Assembly: GCF_001039005.1 (NCBI RefSeq)
Contig: NZ_LDWR01000066.1
Location: forward strand, 1-64,000
Reading direction: 5' to 3'
Source of the DNA: Burkholderia cepacia
Lineage (GTDB): Bacteria > Pseudomonadota > Gammaproteobacteria > Burkholderiales > Burkholderiaceae
Length of the DNA stretch: 64,000 bases
Shown: positions 34,625 through 43,207 of the stretch, piece by piece
How positions within the stretch are numbered: position 1 is the stretch's first letter
How the letters are laid out: each line of letters opens with the position of its first letter
Notes under the pieces: model-generated
Database searches by the model: none
What the model was told of the DNA's origin: nothing
Seen by the model: only the letters and a program-made list of their open reading frames with translations
Made by a program: the position numbers and the translations under genes

Positions 34625-34861
34625 ATGGCAAATCTTCTGGTGCGTAACGTGGATGACGATATCGTTCAGAGCCTGCGCGAGCAGGCTGCGGCAAATGGCA
34701 GGAGTGCCGAGGCCGAACATCGGGCCATTCTGGCCGATGCGCTCGGCCGGCCGAAGCGAAGGACATTCGCGCAAGTGCTGATGAGCATGCCCGATGTTGG
34801 CGAAGACACGGATTTCCAACGTGTTCAGGATTCCGGCGAGGTCAGGCGTGTTTTTGATTGA
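34625..34861 (+). CDS. vapB: FitA/VapB-type antitoxin
   Basis: 78 residues. The ribbon-helix-helix N-terminus MANLLVRNVDDDIVQSLREQAAANGRSAEAEHRAIL matches FitA-like antitoxins. The C-terminal part (about 48-78) would wrap the toxin. It overlaps the toxin gene by 14 bases and follows a strong palindrome. It neutralises the PIN-domain toxin and represses the operon. Confidence 0.9.
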   Translation: MANLLVRNVDDDIVQSLREQAAANGRSAEAEHRAILADALGRPKRRTFAQVLMSMPDVGEDTDFQRVQDSGEVRRVFD

Positions 34862-35264
34862 TACGAACGTCATCAGCGAAATCAGGAAGGGCAAGCGAAC
34901 CAACCGCGGCGTGCGGGCGTTCTTCAGGCAGGCCGAAGCCGACGCGAGCCCGCTTTACCTGTCCGTCGTGACAGTGGCTGAACTTCGGCGCGGCGTCGAC
35001 CTGATCCGTCATCGCGGTGATCACAGCCAGGCGTCGGCGCTCGAGGCATGGATGGCGACGATCCTGTCCGGCTATGCGCCGAACATCCTGCCGGTCGATA
35101 TCGAGACCAGCCAGATGTGGGGGCATTTGCGCGTGCCCGATCCGGCGCACGAACTCGACAAGCTGATCGCGGCCACCGCGCTGATCAACGATCTCACGGT
35201 CGTCACGCGCAATGTCGACGATTTCGCGCGCACCGGCGTCCGGCTGCTGAATCCGTTCGATTGA
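34848..35264 (+). CDS. vapC: FitB/VapC-type PIN-domain toxin
   Basis: 138 residues. PIN-domain acidic residues are in place: Asp5 (FLIDTNVISE), the glutamate in VAELRRGVD, and aspartates in ELDKLIAATAL and TRNVDDFAR. The order matches FitB. Such toxins are Mg-dependent RNases that cut tRNA or rRNA. The start is a GTG at 34848 inside the antitoxin gene, giving tight coupling. The pair sits in the accessory stretch that splits the steroid cluster and may stabilise it. Confidence 0.9.
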   Translation: MFLIDTNVISEIRKGKRTNRGVRAFFRQAEADASPLYLSVVTVAELRRGVDLIRHRGDHSQASALEAWMATILSGYAPNILPVDIETSQMWGHLRVPDPAHELDKLIAATALINDLTVVTRNVDDFARTGVRLLNPFD

Positions 35265-35416
35265 TTCGGGTTGCCGCACCGCGGCAACCTGCGTCCGCTT
35301 CCCGTCTTCCCCTTCGCGCGTAGCCCGTTCCGCCGGGCTTCCGCGCTTCTCCGCGCCGTTACGATTCCCCGGCGCCTCTCGTCCCAACAGACGATGTAAC
35401 ACCACCCCCGACCGGC

Positions 35417-35445
35417 CAGAATCCTTTCACGAACAACGGATTCTG
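35417..35445. promoter_or_regulatory. Dyad before hsaC, candidate operator
   Basis: CAGAATCC-N13-GGATTCTG is a perfect 8-base dyad that ends 18 bases before the hsaC start and just before its AGGAGGAGG ribosome binding site. Placed there it would block transcription or bind an activator. No equal copy was found before the other steroid operons in the window. Confidence 0.45.
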
Positions 35446-35463
35446 AACCAGGAGGAGGCCGAC

Positions 35464-36360
35464 ATGATCGATGTCCGTGCGCTTGGCTATGTCGTCGTCG
35501 AGGCGACGCGCGTCGATGCGTGGCGCCGCTACGCGGAAGACGTGCTGGGCATGCAGGCGCTCGACGCGCCCGACGGCGCGCTGTACCTGAAGATGGACGA
35601 GCGCGATTTCCGCTACGTGATCGTCCCCGGCACGACCGACCGCTATTTCGCATCGGGCTGGGAACTGCCCGACGGTGCCGCGTTCGACGCCGCGGTTGCG
35701 GCGCTGCAGCGCGCCGGCGTCGAGCCGATCCGCGCGACGCCCGCCGAAGCCGCGCTGCGCCGCGTGCAGGCGATGGCGTGGTGCACCGACCCGTCCGGCA
35801 ACCGCCACGAGCTGTACTGGGGCGCGCGCTGCGACTTCCGCCGCTTCGTGTCGCCGCTGGGCGTCGCGCGTTTCGTCACCGGCGACATGGGGCTCGGCCA
35901 CGCGGTGCTGCCCGCGCTGCAGTTCGACGCGACCGACGCATTCGTGCGTGGCGTGCTCGGCTTCGAGCTGTCCGACATCTTTCGGGTGAAGTTCACGGCC
36001 GATCCGGCCGAACCCGAGAAGCGCATCCATTTCATGCATTGCCGCAACGCACGCCATCACAGCCTCGCGCTGTTCGAGATGGCCGTGCCGTCGGGCTGCG
36101 TGCACGTGATGGCCGAAGTCGACTCGATGGACGAAGTCGGCCGCGCGCTGGACCGCGTCGCCGCGCACGACGTGAAGATGTCGGCGACGCTCGGCCGGCA
36201 CTGCAACGACCAGATGATCTCGTTCTACATGAAGACCCCCGGCGGCTTCGATCTCGAATACGGCTTCGGCGGCCTCACGGTCGACTGGTCGAAGCACGCG
36301 GTATTCGAGGCCACCAAGGTGAGCCAGTGGGGCCACGATTTCAGCATCGGATACCGGTAA
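35464..36360 (+). CDS. hsaC: Extradiol catechol dioxygenase, HsaC/TesB type
   Basis: 298 residues with two VOC repeats, the two-domain type I extradiol layout. Iron ligands can be placed at His146 (GLGHAVLP), His199 (RHHSLALFE) and Glu265 (GFDLEYG). HsaC cleaves the catechol 3,4-DHSA next to the hydroxyls, opening ring A. It starts the second operon with a strong ribosome binding site (CCAGGAGGAGG). The context of kstD, kshA and ipd genes supports the steroid substrate over biphenyl-type catechols. Confidence 0.87.
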   Translation: MIDVRALGYVVVEATRVDAWRRYAEDVLGMQALDAPDGALYLKMDERDFRYVIVPGTTDRYFASGWELPDGAAFDAAVAALQRAGVEPIRATPAEAALRRVQAMAWCTDPSGNRHELYWGARCDFRRFVSPLGVARFVTGDMGLGHAVLPALQFDATDAFVRGVLGFELSDIFRVKFTADPAEPEKRIHFMHCRNARHHSLALFEMAVPSGCVHVMAEVDSMDEVGRALDRVAAHDVKMSATLGRHCNDQMISFYMKTPGGFDLEYGFGGLTVDWSKHAVFEATKVSQWGHDFSIGYR

Positions 36361-36369
36361 GCCAGCACG

Positions 36370-37263
36370 ATGACGATGAAACCTCTCGACAAGACGATGT
36401 CCGCGCGCGACGTGGTCGCGCAACTCGCCGACGGCATGACGATCGGCATCGGCGGATGGGGGCCGCGGCGCAAGCCGATGGCACTGGTGCGCGAAATCGC
36501 GCGCTCGAACCTGAAGGACCTGACGGTCGTCGCGTACGGCGGCGCCGATGTCGGCCTGCTGTGTGCGGTGGGCAAGGTCCGCAAGGTGGTGTTCGGCTTC
36601 GTGTCGCTCGACGTGATCCCGCTCGAACCGCATTTCCGCCGTGCCCGCGAACAGGGCCGCATCGACGTGCTCGAACTCGACGAAGGGATGCTGCAGCTCG
36701 GCCTGCGTGCGGCCGCCGCGCGCCTGCCGTTCCTGCCGACACGTGCCGGGCTCGGCACCGCGCTGCTCGATCACGCGCCGGAACTGCGCACGGTGAGCTC
36801 GCCGTACGACGACGGCGAGACGCTGCTCGCGATGCCCGCGATCGAACTCGACGTCGCGTTGCTGCACGTGAACGCGGCCGACCGGATGGGCAACACGCGC
36901 ATCGACGGCCCCGATCCGTTCTTCGATACATGGATGGCGCGCGCCGCGCAGCGCTGCTACGTGTCGGCGGAAACGCTCGACGCATCGATCGCGACGGAAG
37001 ACCTCGATGCCGCGAAACGCAATCCGTTCGAGCGTTCGCTCGTCACCGGTGTCGTGCACGCGCCGGGCGGCGCGCATCCGACGTCGTGCGGGCCGGCCTA
37101 CGGCTGGGACCTGCCGCACCTGCGCGCGTACTGCGCGAGCGCGGAAGACGATGAGAAAACGGCGGCGTACCTGCGCGACGTGGTCGGCCAGGACGAACGC
37201 CAGTACCTCGAAGGCGTCGGCGGCCTGCCGCATGTGACGACGCTGCCGTTGCCGATTCTGTAA
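36370..37263 (+). CDS. ipdA: IpdA, alpha subunit of the steroid C-ring hydrolase
   Basis: 297 residues of the CoA-transferase alpha fold: MTIGIGGWGPRRKPMALVREIARSNLKDLTVVAYGGADVGLL, then LLHVNAADRMGNTRIDGPDPFFD. IpdA with IpdB hydrolyses the last ring intermediate (COCHEA-CoA) although both look like CoA transferases. Pairing with the adjacent beta subunit 10 bases later and with echA20 and ipdC fits that role. An ATG at 36376 is an alternative start. Confidence 0.87.
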   Translation: MTMKPLDKTMSARDVVAQLADGMTIGIGGWGPRRKPMALVREIARSNLKDLTVVAYGGADVGLLCAVGKVRKVVFGFVSLDVIPLEPHFRRAREQGRIDVLELDEGMLQLGLRAAAARLPFLPTRAGLGTALLDHAPELRTVSSPYDDGETLLAMPAIELDVALLHVNAADRMGNTRIDGPDPFFDTWMARAAQRCYVSAETLDASIATEDLDAAKRNPFERSLVTGVVHAPGGAHPTSCGPAYGWDLPHLRAYCASAEDDEKTAAYLRDVVGQDERQYLEGVGGLPHVTTLPLPIL

Positions 37264-37273
37264 AGGAGCGCCT

Positions 37274-38071
37274 GTGAGCGAATCTCTCGACCATTCCCTC
37301 GCGGAACTGATGATCGTCGCGTCCGCGCGACTCTGGCGCGACGACGGCGAAGTGCTGGCGACCGGTATCGGTACGGGCCCGCGGCTCGCGGCCGGCCTCG
37401 CGCGGCTCGCGTACAACAACGGGCTGATGCTGACCGACGGCGAAGCCTATCTCGTCGAGGAGCCGGTGCCGCTCGGTCCGCGCCCCGACGGCTATCGCGT
37501 GAAGGCGAGCGGCTGGATGACCTACGAACGCGTGTTCGACTGCCTGTGGCACGGCCGCCGCCATGCGCTCGTGATGCCGACGCAGATCGACCGCTTCGGC
37601 CAGGCCAACATCTCGTGGCTCGGCGACGACTACGCACGCCCGAAGACGCAACTGCTCGGCGCACGCGGCTTCCCCGGCAACTCGACGAACCACGCGAACT
37701 CGTTCTTCGTCAGCGGCCACGGCAAGCGCACGTTCGTCGCCGGCGAAGTCGACATGGTGTGCACGGTCGGCTACAACCCGGCACGCCGGTTGCCCGGGAT
37801 GAAGACCTTCGTCGACCTGCGCAGCATCGTCACCGACCTGTGCGTGATGGATTTCGGCGGGCCGGACCACGCGATCCGCGTGCGCTCGCTGCATCCGGGC
37901 GTGAGCTTCGACGAGGTGCAGGACGCGACCGGCTTCCCGATGATCGCGCATCCGGAACTCGCCACGACGGCCGCGCCGAACGCGGAAGACCTGCGTATCG
38001 TCCGCGCGCTCGATCCGCACAACCTGCGCGCGACGATCGTGCGCAACAATCCGGCGCCGCGCCGGGGATGA
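37274..38071 (+). CDS. ipdB: IpdB, beta subunit of the steroid C-ring hydrolase
   Basis: 265 residues of the CoA-transferase beta fold: DGEVLATGIGTGPRLAAGLARLAYNNGLMLTDGEAYLV and FVAGEVDMVCTVGYNPARRLPGMKTFVDLRSIVTDLCVMDF. The start is a GTG at 37274 with AAAGGAG upstream. Its stop overlaps echA20 by 4 bases. It acts as a complex with IpdA in ring-C opening. Confidence 0.87.
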   Translation: MSESLDHSLAELMIVASARLWRDDGEVLATGIGTGPRLAAGLARLAYNNGLMLTDGEAYLVEEPVPLGPRPDGYRVKASGWMTYERVFDCLWHGRRHALVMPTQIDRFGQANISWLGDDYARPKTQLLGARGFPGNSTNHANSFFVSGHGKRTFVAGEVDMVCTVGYNPARRLPGMKTFVDLRSIVTDLCVMDFGGPDHAIRVRSLHPGVSFDEVQDATGFPMIAHPELATTAAPNAEDLRIVRALDPHNLRATIVRNNPAPRRG

Positions 38072-39000
38072 GGCCTGACATGGAAGCGACCCAGGTGACG
38101 TTCGGCGACGGTGTCGTCGACTACGCGGTCGAAGGCGGCATCGCGACGATCACGATGAACCGCCCCGAGTATCACAACGCGCAGAACTCGAAGATGACGT
38201 ATGCGCTCGACGCGGCGTTCCGGCGCGCGGCGCACGACGACGCGGTGAAGGCGATCGTGCTCGCGGGCGCCGGCAAGCATTTCTCGGCTGGGCACGACAT
38301 CGGCACGCCGGGCCGCGACATCCACGAGTCGTTCGATCGCGCATCGCTGTGGTACGACCACGTCGACAAGGAAGGCGGCGAATTTCTCTATGCGCGCGAG
38401 CAGGAGGTGTACCTCGGGATGTGCCGGCGCTGGCGCGACCTGCCGAAGCCGACGATCGCGATGGTGCAGGGCGCGTGCATCGCGGGCGGGCTGATGCTCG
38501 CGTGGGTGTGCGACCTGATCGTCGCGTCGGAGGATGCGTTCTTTGCCGATCCGGTCGTGCGGATGGGGATTCCGGGCGTCGAGTATTTCGCTCACGCGTA
38601 CGAGCTGAACCCGCGCATCGCGAAGGAATTCCTGTTCCTCGGCGAGCGGATGCCGGCCGAGCGCGCGTACCAGATGGGGATGGTCAACCGCGTGGTGCCG
38701 CGCGAGCGGCTGCGCGACGCGACCTACGCGATCGCCGCGAAGATCGCGACGATGCCGCGCCTCGGGCTGACGCTGACCAAGCAGGCGCTGAACCACGTCG
38801 AGGAACTGCAGGGCAAGCGCGCGGCGATGGATGCGGCGTTCGCGTGGCATCACTTCGCGCATGCGCACAACGAGCTCGTCAGTGGCGACCGCCTCGGCGG
38901 CTACGACGCGCGCAGCATGGCCAGCTCGCAGCGCCAGCCGAACGGCGCGGACCGCGGCGACGCACCGGCACCGGTCGCCGTCAACGGAGCCGCCGCATGA
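38068..39000 (+). CDS. echA20: EchA20-type ring-D hydrolase of the crotonase fold
   Basis: 310 residues. The crotonase core has ITMNRPEYHNAQNSKM, LAGAGKHFSAGHDIGTPG, and CIAGGLMLAWVCDLIVAS with a following ADPVVRMGIPGVEY. EchA20 opens ring D of HIEC-CoA by hydrolysis. The overlap with ipdB (ATGA) and with ipdC supports this assignment; by fold alone it could be any enoyl-CoA hydratase. The last 30 residues are a polar extension. Confidence 0.83.
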   Translation: MRPDMEATQVTFGDGVVDYAVEGGIATITMNRPEYHNAQNSKMTYALDAAFRRAAHDDAVKAIVLAGAGKHFSAGHDIGTPGRDIHESFDRASLWYDHVDKEGGEFLYAREQEVYLGMCRRWRDLPKPTIAMVQGACIAGGLMLAWVCDLIVASEDAFFADPVVRMGIPGVEYFAHAYELNPRIAKEFLFLGERMPAERAYQMGMVNRVVPRERLRDATYAIAAKIATMPRLGLTLTKQALNHVEELQGKRAAMDAAFAWHHFAHAHNELVSGDRLGGYDARSMASSQRQPNGADRGDAPAPVAVNGAAA

Positions 39001-40109
39001 GCACGACGCTTCACAGCCAGCTTCGCAGCCCGCTCCATACGCCGTTGTGTGACCTGCTCGGCTGTCGTTACCCGATCGTGCAGACCGCGATGGGCTGGGT
39101 GGCCGACGCGCGGCTCGTCGCGGCGACCGCGAACGCGGGCGGCTTCGGCTTCCTGGCCGGCGCGACGCTCGAGCCCGAGCAGGTCGAGGCCGAGATCCTG
39201 AAGGTGAAGTCGCTGACGGACCACCCGTTCGGCATCAACTTCCACATGTTCCAGAAGAACGCCGCGCAGGTGGTCGATCTCGCGATCAAGCACCGGCTGC
39301 GCGCGGTCAGCTACGGCCGCGGGCCCGACGCGAAGACGATCCGCCGCTTCAAGGAGGCCGGCATCGTCTGCATGCCGACCGTCGGCGCGCCGAAACATGC
39401 GGCGAAGGCGGTTGAACTCGGCGCGGACATCGTGACGGTGCAGGGCGCGGAAGGCGGCGGCCACACGGGTTCGGTGCCGACCACGCTACTGCTGCCGAAG
39501 GTGCTCGACGCGGTGCGGGTGCCGGTTGTCGCGGCCGGCGGGTTCTTCGACGGGCGCGGGCTGGCTGCCGCGCTCGCGTACGGCGCGGCCGGCATCGCGA
39601 TGGGCACGCGCTTTCTGATGACCGCCGAATCGCCGGTGCCGCGCGAAACGCTCGACCGCTACGTCGCGGTCGGCGACCCGGCGCGCATCCGCGTGTCGGA
39701 CGCGCTCGACGGGCTGCCGCAACGCATGATCGACAACCCGTATCTGCTGAAGCTCGAACGCTTCGGCCCGCTGCGCCGCACGCTGTTCGCGCTGAAGACG
39801 GCCGAGGCGTGGCGGCGCCAGAACGGGCTGCGCGCGAGCGACATGCTCGGCCTCGCGATCAAGGCGCTGCGTTCGCACGACTACACGGCAAGCCAGACGC
39901 TGATGGCCGCGAACGCGCCGTTCCTGATCCAGCGCGCGATCGTCGAGGGCCGCCCCGACGAAGGCGTGCTGCCGAGCGGCCAGGCGGCGGCGATGATCGG
40001 CGCGATCGAATCGTGCGACGCGCTGATCGCACGGATCGTCGCGGAAGCCGGCGAGCGGCTCGATGCACTGGCCGCGCTGCGTGGCGCGGCAGCGGCGCAG
40101 GCCGCATGA
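38997..40109 (+). CDS. ipdC: IpdC-type flavoprotein (nitronate monooxygenase fold)
   Basis: 370 residues of the nitronate-monooxygenase TIM barrel: CRYPIVQTAMGWVADARLVAATANAGGFGFLAG, ADIVTVQGAEGGGHTGSVPTTLLLPKV and VVAAGGFFDGRGLAAALAYGAAGIAMGTRFL. IpdC is an FMN enzyme that acts with IpdF on 5-hydroxy HIP-type CoA esters in C/D-ring breakdown. It overlaps echA20 by 4 bases. In this context IpdC is far more likely than a true nitronate monooxygenase. Confidence 0.86.
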   Translation: MSTTLHSQLRSPLHTPLCDLLGCRYPIVQTAMGWVADARLVAATANAGGFGFLAGATLEPEQVEAEILKVKSLTDHPFGINFHMFQKNAAQVVDLAIKHRLRAVSYGRGPDAKTIRRFKEAGIVCMPTVGAPKHAAKAVELGADIVTVQGAEGGGHTGSVPTTLLLPKVLDAVRVPVVAAGGFFDGRGLAAALAYGAAGIAMGTRFLMTAESPVPRETLDRYVAVGDPARIRVSDALDGLPQRMIDNPYLLKLERFGPLRRTLFALKTAEAWRRQNGLRASDMLGLAIKALRSHDYTASQTLMAANAPFLIQRAIVEGRPDEGVLPSGQAAAMIGAIESCDALIARIVAEAGERLDALAALRGAAAAQAA

Positions 40110-40134
40110 AGAACATCACAGGGAGGCAATGGAG

Positions 40135-40938
40135 ATGACAGCATCCACTCAACCGGCCGGCGCGCAGCCGTTCCGGATCGATCGCGCAGACGGCATCGCC
40201 GAACTGGTGATCGCCCATCCGCCCGTGAACGCGCTCGACGCGCAGGGCTGGCATGCGCTTTCCCGCGCGCTCGACGCGCTCGGCGAAGACGACGACGTGC
40301 GCGTGATCGTCGTGCGCGGCGAAGGCCGCGGCTTCTGCGCGGGCGTCGACATCAAGGAACTGGCCGCGCATCCGGAGCGGATCGTGGCAGTCAACGCGGG
40401 CAACTACGAGACGTTTCGCGCGGTGCACCGCAATCCGAAGCCGGTGATCGCGGCCGTGCACGGTTTCGTGCTCGGCGGCGGGATCGGCATCTGCGGCGCG
40501 GCGGACATCGTCGTCGCGGCCGATTGCGCGCGCTTCGGCGTGCCGGAGATCGACCGCGGCGCGATGGGCGGCGGCGCGCACCTGCAGCGGCTGTTCGGCG
40601 TGCAGAAGGTGCGGGCGATGTATTTCACCGGCGACATGATCGACGCGGCCGAAGCGTACCGGCTCGGCGCGGTCGAGCAGGTCGTCGCGCGCGACGCGTT
40701 GCGTGATGCGGCGCTCGCGATCGCCCGCAAGATCGCGGAGAAGAGCCCGGCGATGGTGCGGCTCGCGAAGGAGGCGCTGAACGGCGTCGAGGACGGCGAT
40801 CTCGAGGACAAATACCGCTGGGAGCAAGGCTTCACGCTGCAGGCGTACATGACGAACGACTCGACGGAAGCGCGCGCCGCGTTCGTCGAGAAGCGCGATG
40901 CGCGGTTCGACGCCCAAGCCGAGGAGGCGCGCGCATGA
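40135..40938 (+). CDS. Enoyl-CoA hydratase/isomerase family protein
   Basis: 267 residues. The crotonase motif is VRGEGRGFCAGVDIKELA, followed by AAVHGFVLGGGIGICGAADIVVAADCARFGVPEIDRGAMGGGAHL. It is a second crotonase in the operon and probably acts on an unsaturated acyl-CoA from C/D-ring cleavage. The ATG at 40135 has GGGAGG about 8 bases upstream; the ATG at 40129 is too close to it. The stop overlaps the next gene by 4 bases. Confidence 0.82.
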   Translation: MTASTQPAGAQPFRIDRADGIAELVIAHPPVNALDAQGWHALSRALDALGEDDDVRVIVVRGEGRGFCAGVDIKELAAHPERIVAVNAGNYETFRAVHRNPKPVIAAVHGFVLGGGIGICGAADIVVAADCARFGVPEIDRGAMGGGAHLQRLFGVQKVRAMYFTGDMIDAAEAYRLGAVEQVVARDALRDAALAIARKIAEKSPAMVRLAKEALNGVEDGDLEDKYRWEQGFTLQAYMTNDSTEARAAFVEKRDARFDAQAEEARA

Positions 40939-42104
40939 ACCTGACCTATACGCCGCAACAGCAGGCGTTTCGCGCGGAAATCCGCGAATGGCTCGCCGCG
41001 CACGTGCCGCGCGAGCGGCTGCCGAGTTTCGACACCGAGGCAGGCTTCGCCGCGCACCGTGAATGGGAGCGCACGCTGCACTCGGGCCGCTGGAGCATGG
41101 TCACGTGGCCGCGCGAGCTGGGCGGGCGCGGCTGCGACCTGATCGAGTGGCTGATCTTCGAGGAAGAGTACTGGCGTGCCGACGCGCCGATGCGCGTGAA
41201 CCAGAACGGCATCTTCCTGCTCGGCCCGACGCTGATGGATTTTGGTACCGCGGAACAGAAGGCACGCTTCCTGCCCGCGATGGCGGCCGGCGAGCACGTG
41301 TGGGCGCAGGGCTGGTCGGAGCCGAACGCGGGCTCCGACATGGCCGCGATCCGCACGACGGCGGCCCGCATCGGCGACGAGTACGTGCTGAACGGCCAGA
41401 AGATCTGGTCGACCCGCGCGGTGTGGGCCGACTGGCTGTTCGGGCTGTTCCGCAGCGATCCCGAATCGTCGCGCCACCACGGGCTCACGTTCCTGATGGT
41501 GCCGCTGTCCGCGCCGGGCATCACGGTGCGGCCGATCCGGCAGCTCAACGGGCAGACGGGCTTCGCGGAAATCTTCTTCGACGACGTGCGCGTGCCGGTC
41601 GAGAACCGGCTCGCGGCCGAAGGCGCGGGCTGGCAGGTCGCGATGGCGACGGCCGGCTTCGAACGCGGGCTGATGCTGCGTTCGCCGGCCCGTTTCCAGC
41701 GCACCGCGCAAGCGTTGCGCGATCTGTATCTCGCGCACCGCGACAGCGCGGACCGCGACCCGACGCTGCGCGAGCGCGTGGTATCGGCGTGGATGGATGC
41801 ACAGGCCTATGCGCTGTCGACCTACGCGACCGCGAGCCGGCTGTTGAAGGGCGGCCATATCGGCGCGGAGTCGAGCACCAACAAGGTGTTCTGGTCGGAG
41901 CTCGACCTCCGCATGCACCAGACGGCGCTCGACATCCTCGGCGCGCAGGGCGAGGTCGTCCCGCAGACGGCCGCACAGCACGCGACGCTCGGCCACTGGC
42001 TCGACGGTTTCCTGTTCGCGCAGGCCGGCACGATCTACGCGGGCACCAACGAGATCCAGCGCAACATCGTCGCCGAACGGATGCTCGGCATGCCGCGCGC
42101 GTAA
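40935..42104 (+). CDS. fadE31: Acyl-CoA dehydrogenase, FadE31-like
   Basis: 389 residues with all three acyl-CoA dehydrogenase domains: WAQGWSEPNAGSDMAAIRTTA, NGQKIWSTRA and the C-terminal AGTIYAGTNEIQRNIVAERMLGMPR. The N-terminus (FDTEAGFAAHREWERTLHSGRWSMVTWPRELGGRG) resembles FadE31 of M. tuberculosis from memory. FadE31 and FadE32 act together late in C/D-ring catabolism, and here too a FadE32-like gene follows. The exact pairing is inferred. Confidence 0.8.
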   Translation: MNLTYTPQQQAFRAEIREWLAAHVPRERLPSFDTEAGFAAHREWERTLHSGRWSMVTWPRELGGRGCDLIEWLIFEEEYWRADAPMRVNQNGIFLLGPTLMDFGTAEQKARFLPAMAAGEHVWAQGWSEPNAGSDMAAIRTTAARIGDEYVLNGQKIWSTRAVWADWLFGLFRSDPESSRHHGLTFLMVPLSAPGITVRPIRQLNGQTGFAEIFFDDVRVPVENRLAAEGAGWQVAMATAGFERGLMLRSPARFQRTAQALRDLYLAHRDSADRDPTLRERVVSAWMDAQAYALSTYATASRLLKGGHIGAESSTNKVFWSELDLRMHQTALDILGAQGEVVPQTAAQHATLGHWLDGFLFAQAGTIYAGTNEIQRNIVAERMLGMPRA

Positions 42105-42139
42105 CGGCGCCGGCGACTCCCTCACTGAACGGACATCGT

Positions 42140-43207
42140 ATGGATTTCGTATTCGATGAAGACCAGGAAGCGCTCGCGGACAGCGTGAAGCGCCTGCTGA
42201 TGACCGAGATGACGCCCGAGCTGATCCGCGAGCTCTGGGCCACGCCGACCGGGCGCTCGGATGCGCTGTGGGCGTTGTTCGCGTCGCAGGGGCTGACCGC
42301 CGTGTCGGTACCCGAGGCGCACGGCGGCCTCGGCCTGACCGAAGCGGAATGGGCGCTGCTCGCGCAGAGCTACGGTTATTTCGGCAGCCCGGAGCCGCTG
42401 CTCGATACGGCGCTCGTGTCGGCTGGCGTGCTCGCGCGGCTGCCCGCGAGCGACTGGCGCGACGCGCTGCTGCGCGACATCGCCGAAGGGCGCGCGCGTG
42501 TCGCGCTCGTGCATCCGGTGAACCCGTATGCGGCCGACGTGCACGTCGCGCAAGTGCTGCTGTGCGAACACCGCGGCGAGCTGCATCGCGTCGATCCCGC
42601 GCAATGCGCGTGGCGCGCGGTGGACAGCGTCGACCCGTCTCGGCGCCTGTTCACGCTCGACTGGGAACCGTCGGCCGCCACGCGCATCGCGGGCGCCGCC
42701 GAGGCCGCGCCGCTGCTGGATCGCGCGCTCGACCACGGCGCGTTCGCGGTCGCCGCGCAATTGCTTGGCCTCACGCAGCGCGTGCTCGACGTCGCGATCG
42801 ACTACAGCGCGCAGCGCAAGCAGTTCGGCAAGGCGATCGGCTCGTACCAGGCACTCAAGCATCTGCTCGCCGACGTCGCGATCCGCTACGAGTTCGCGCG
42901 GCCGGTGGTCGCGCGCGCCGCGCAGGCGATCGCCGACGATCATCCGCAGCGTGCGGTGTTCGTGTCGCACGCGAAGCTCGCGGCGACGTCGGCCGCGCAG
43001 CTGGCCGCGCGCCACTCGATGCAGGTGCACGGCGCAATTGGCTACACGTGGGAGCTCGACCTGCAGATCTTCATGAAACGCATCTGGGCGCTCTCCGGCA
43101 GCTGGGGCGACAGCGCGTTCCACAAGGCCCGCGTGGCCGACGCGATCCTCGGCGACGCGTTGCCGATCGGCCCCGCGCAGACCTTCGACCTCGAGGAACA
43201 CAACTGA
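42140..43207 (+). CDS. fadE32: Acyl-CoA dehydrogenase-like subunit, FadE32-like
   Basis: 355 residues, shorter than a standard dehydrogenase. MDFVFDEDQEALADSVKRLL starts the protein, and the C-terminal domain has DYSAQRKQFGKAIGSYQALKHLLADVAI and QVHGAIGYTWELDLQIFMKR. Steroid FadE enzymes often work as heterotetramers of one full and one reduced subunit, and this gene follows a full-length partner. The stop overlaps fadA6 by one base. Confidence 0.75.
   Translation: MDFVFDEDQEALADSVKRLLMTEMTPELIRELWATPTGRSDALWALFASQGLTAVSVPEAHGGLGLTEAEWALLAQSYGYFGSPEPLLDTALVSAGVLARLPASDWRDALLRDIAEGRARVALVHPVNPYAADVHVAQVLLCEHRGELHRVDPAQCAWRAVDSVDPSRRLFTLDWEPSAATRIAGAAEAAPLLDRALDHGAFAVAAQLLGLTQRVLDVAIDYSAQRKQFGKAIGSYQALKHLLADVAIRYEFARPVVARAAQAIADDHPQRAVFVSHAKLAATSAAQLAARHSMQVHGAIGYTWELDLQIFMKRIWALSGSWGDSAFHKARVADAILGDALPIGPAQTFDLEEHN

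Noticed and set aside
38997..40109. A true nitronate monooxygenase for nitroalkanes
   Set aside because: The gene overlaps echA20 and sits among ipdA, ipdB and fadE genes, which fits IpdC much better.
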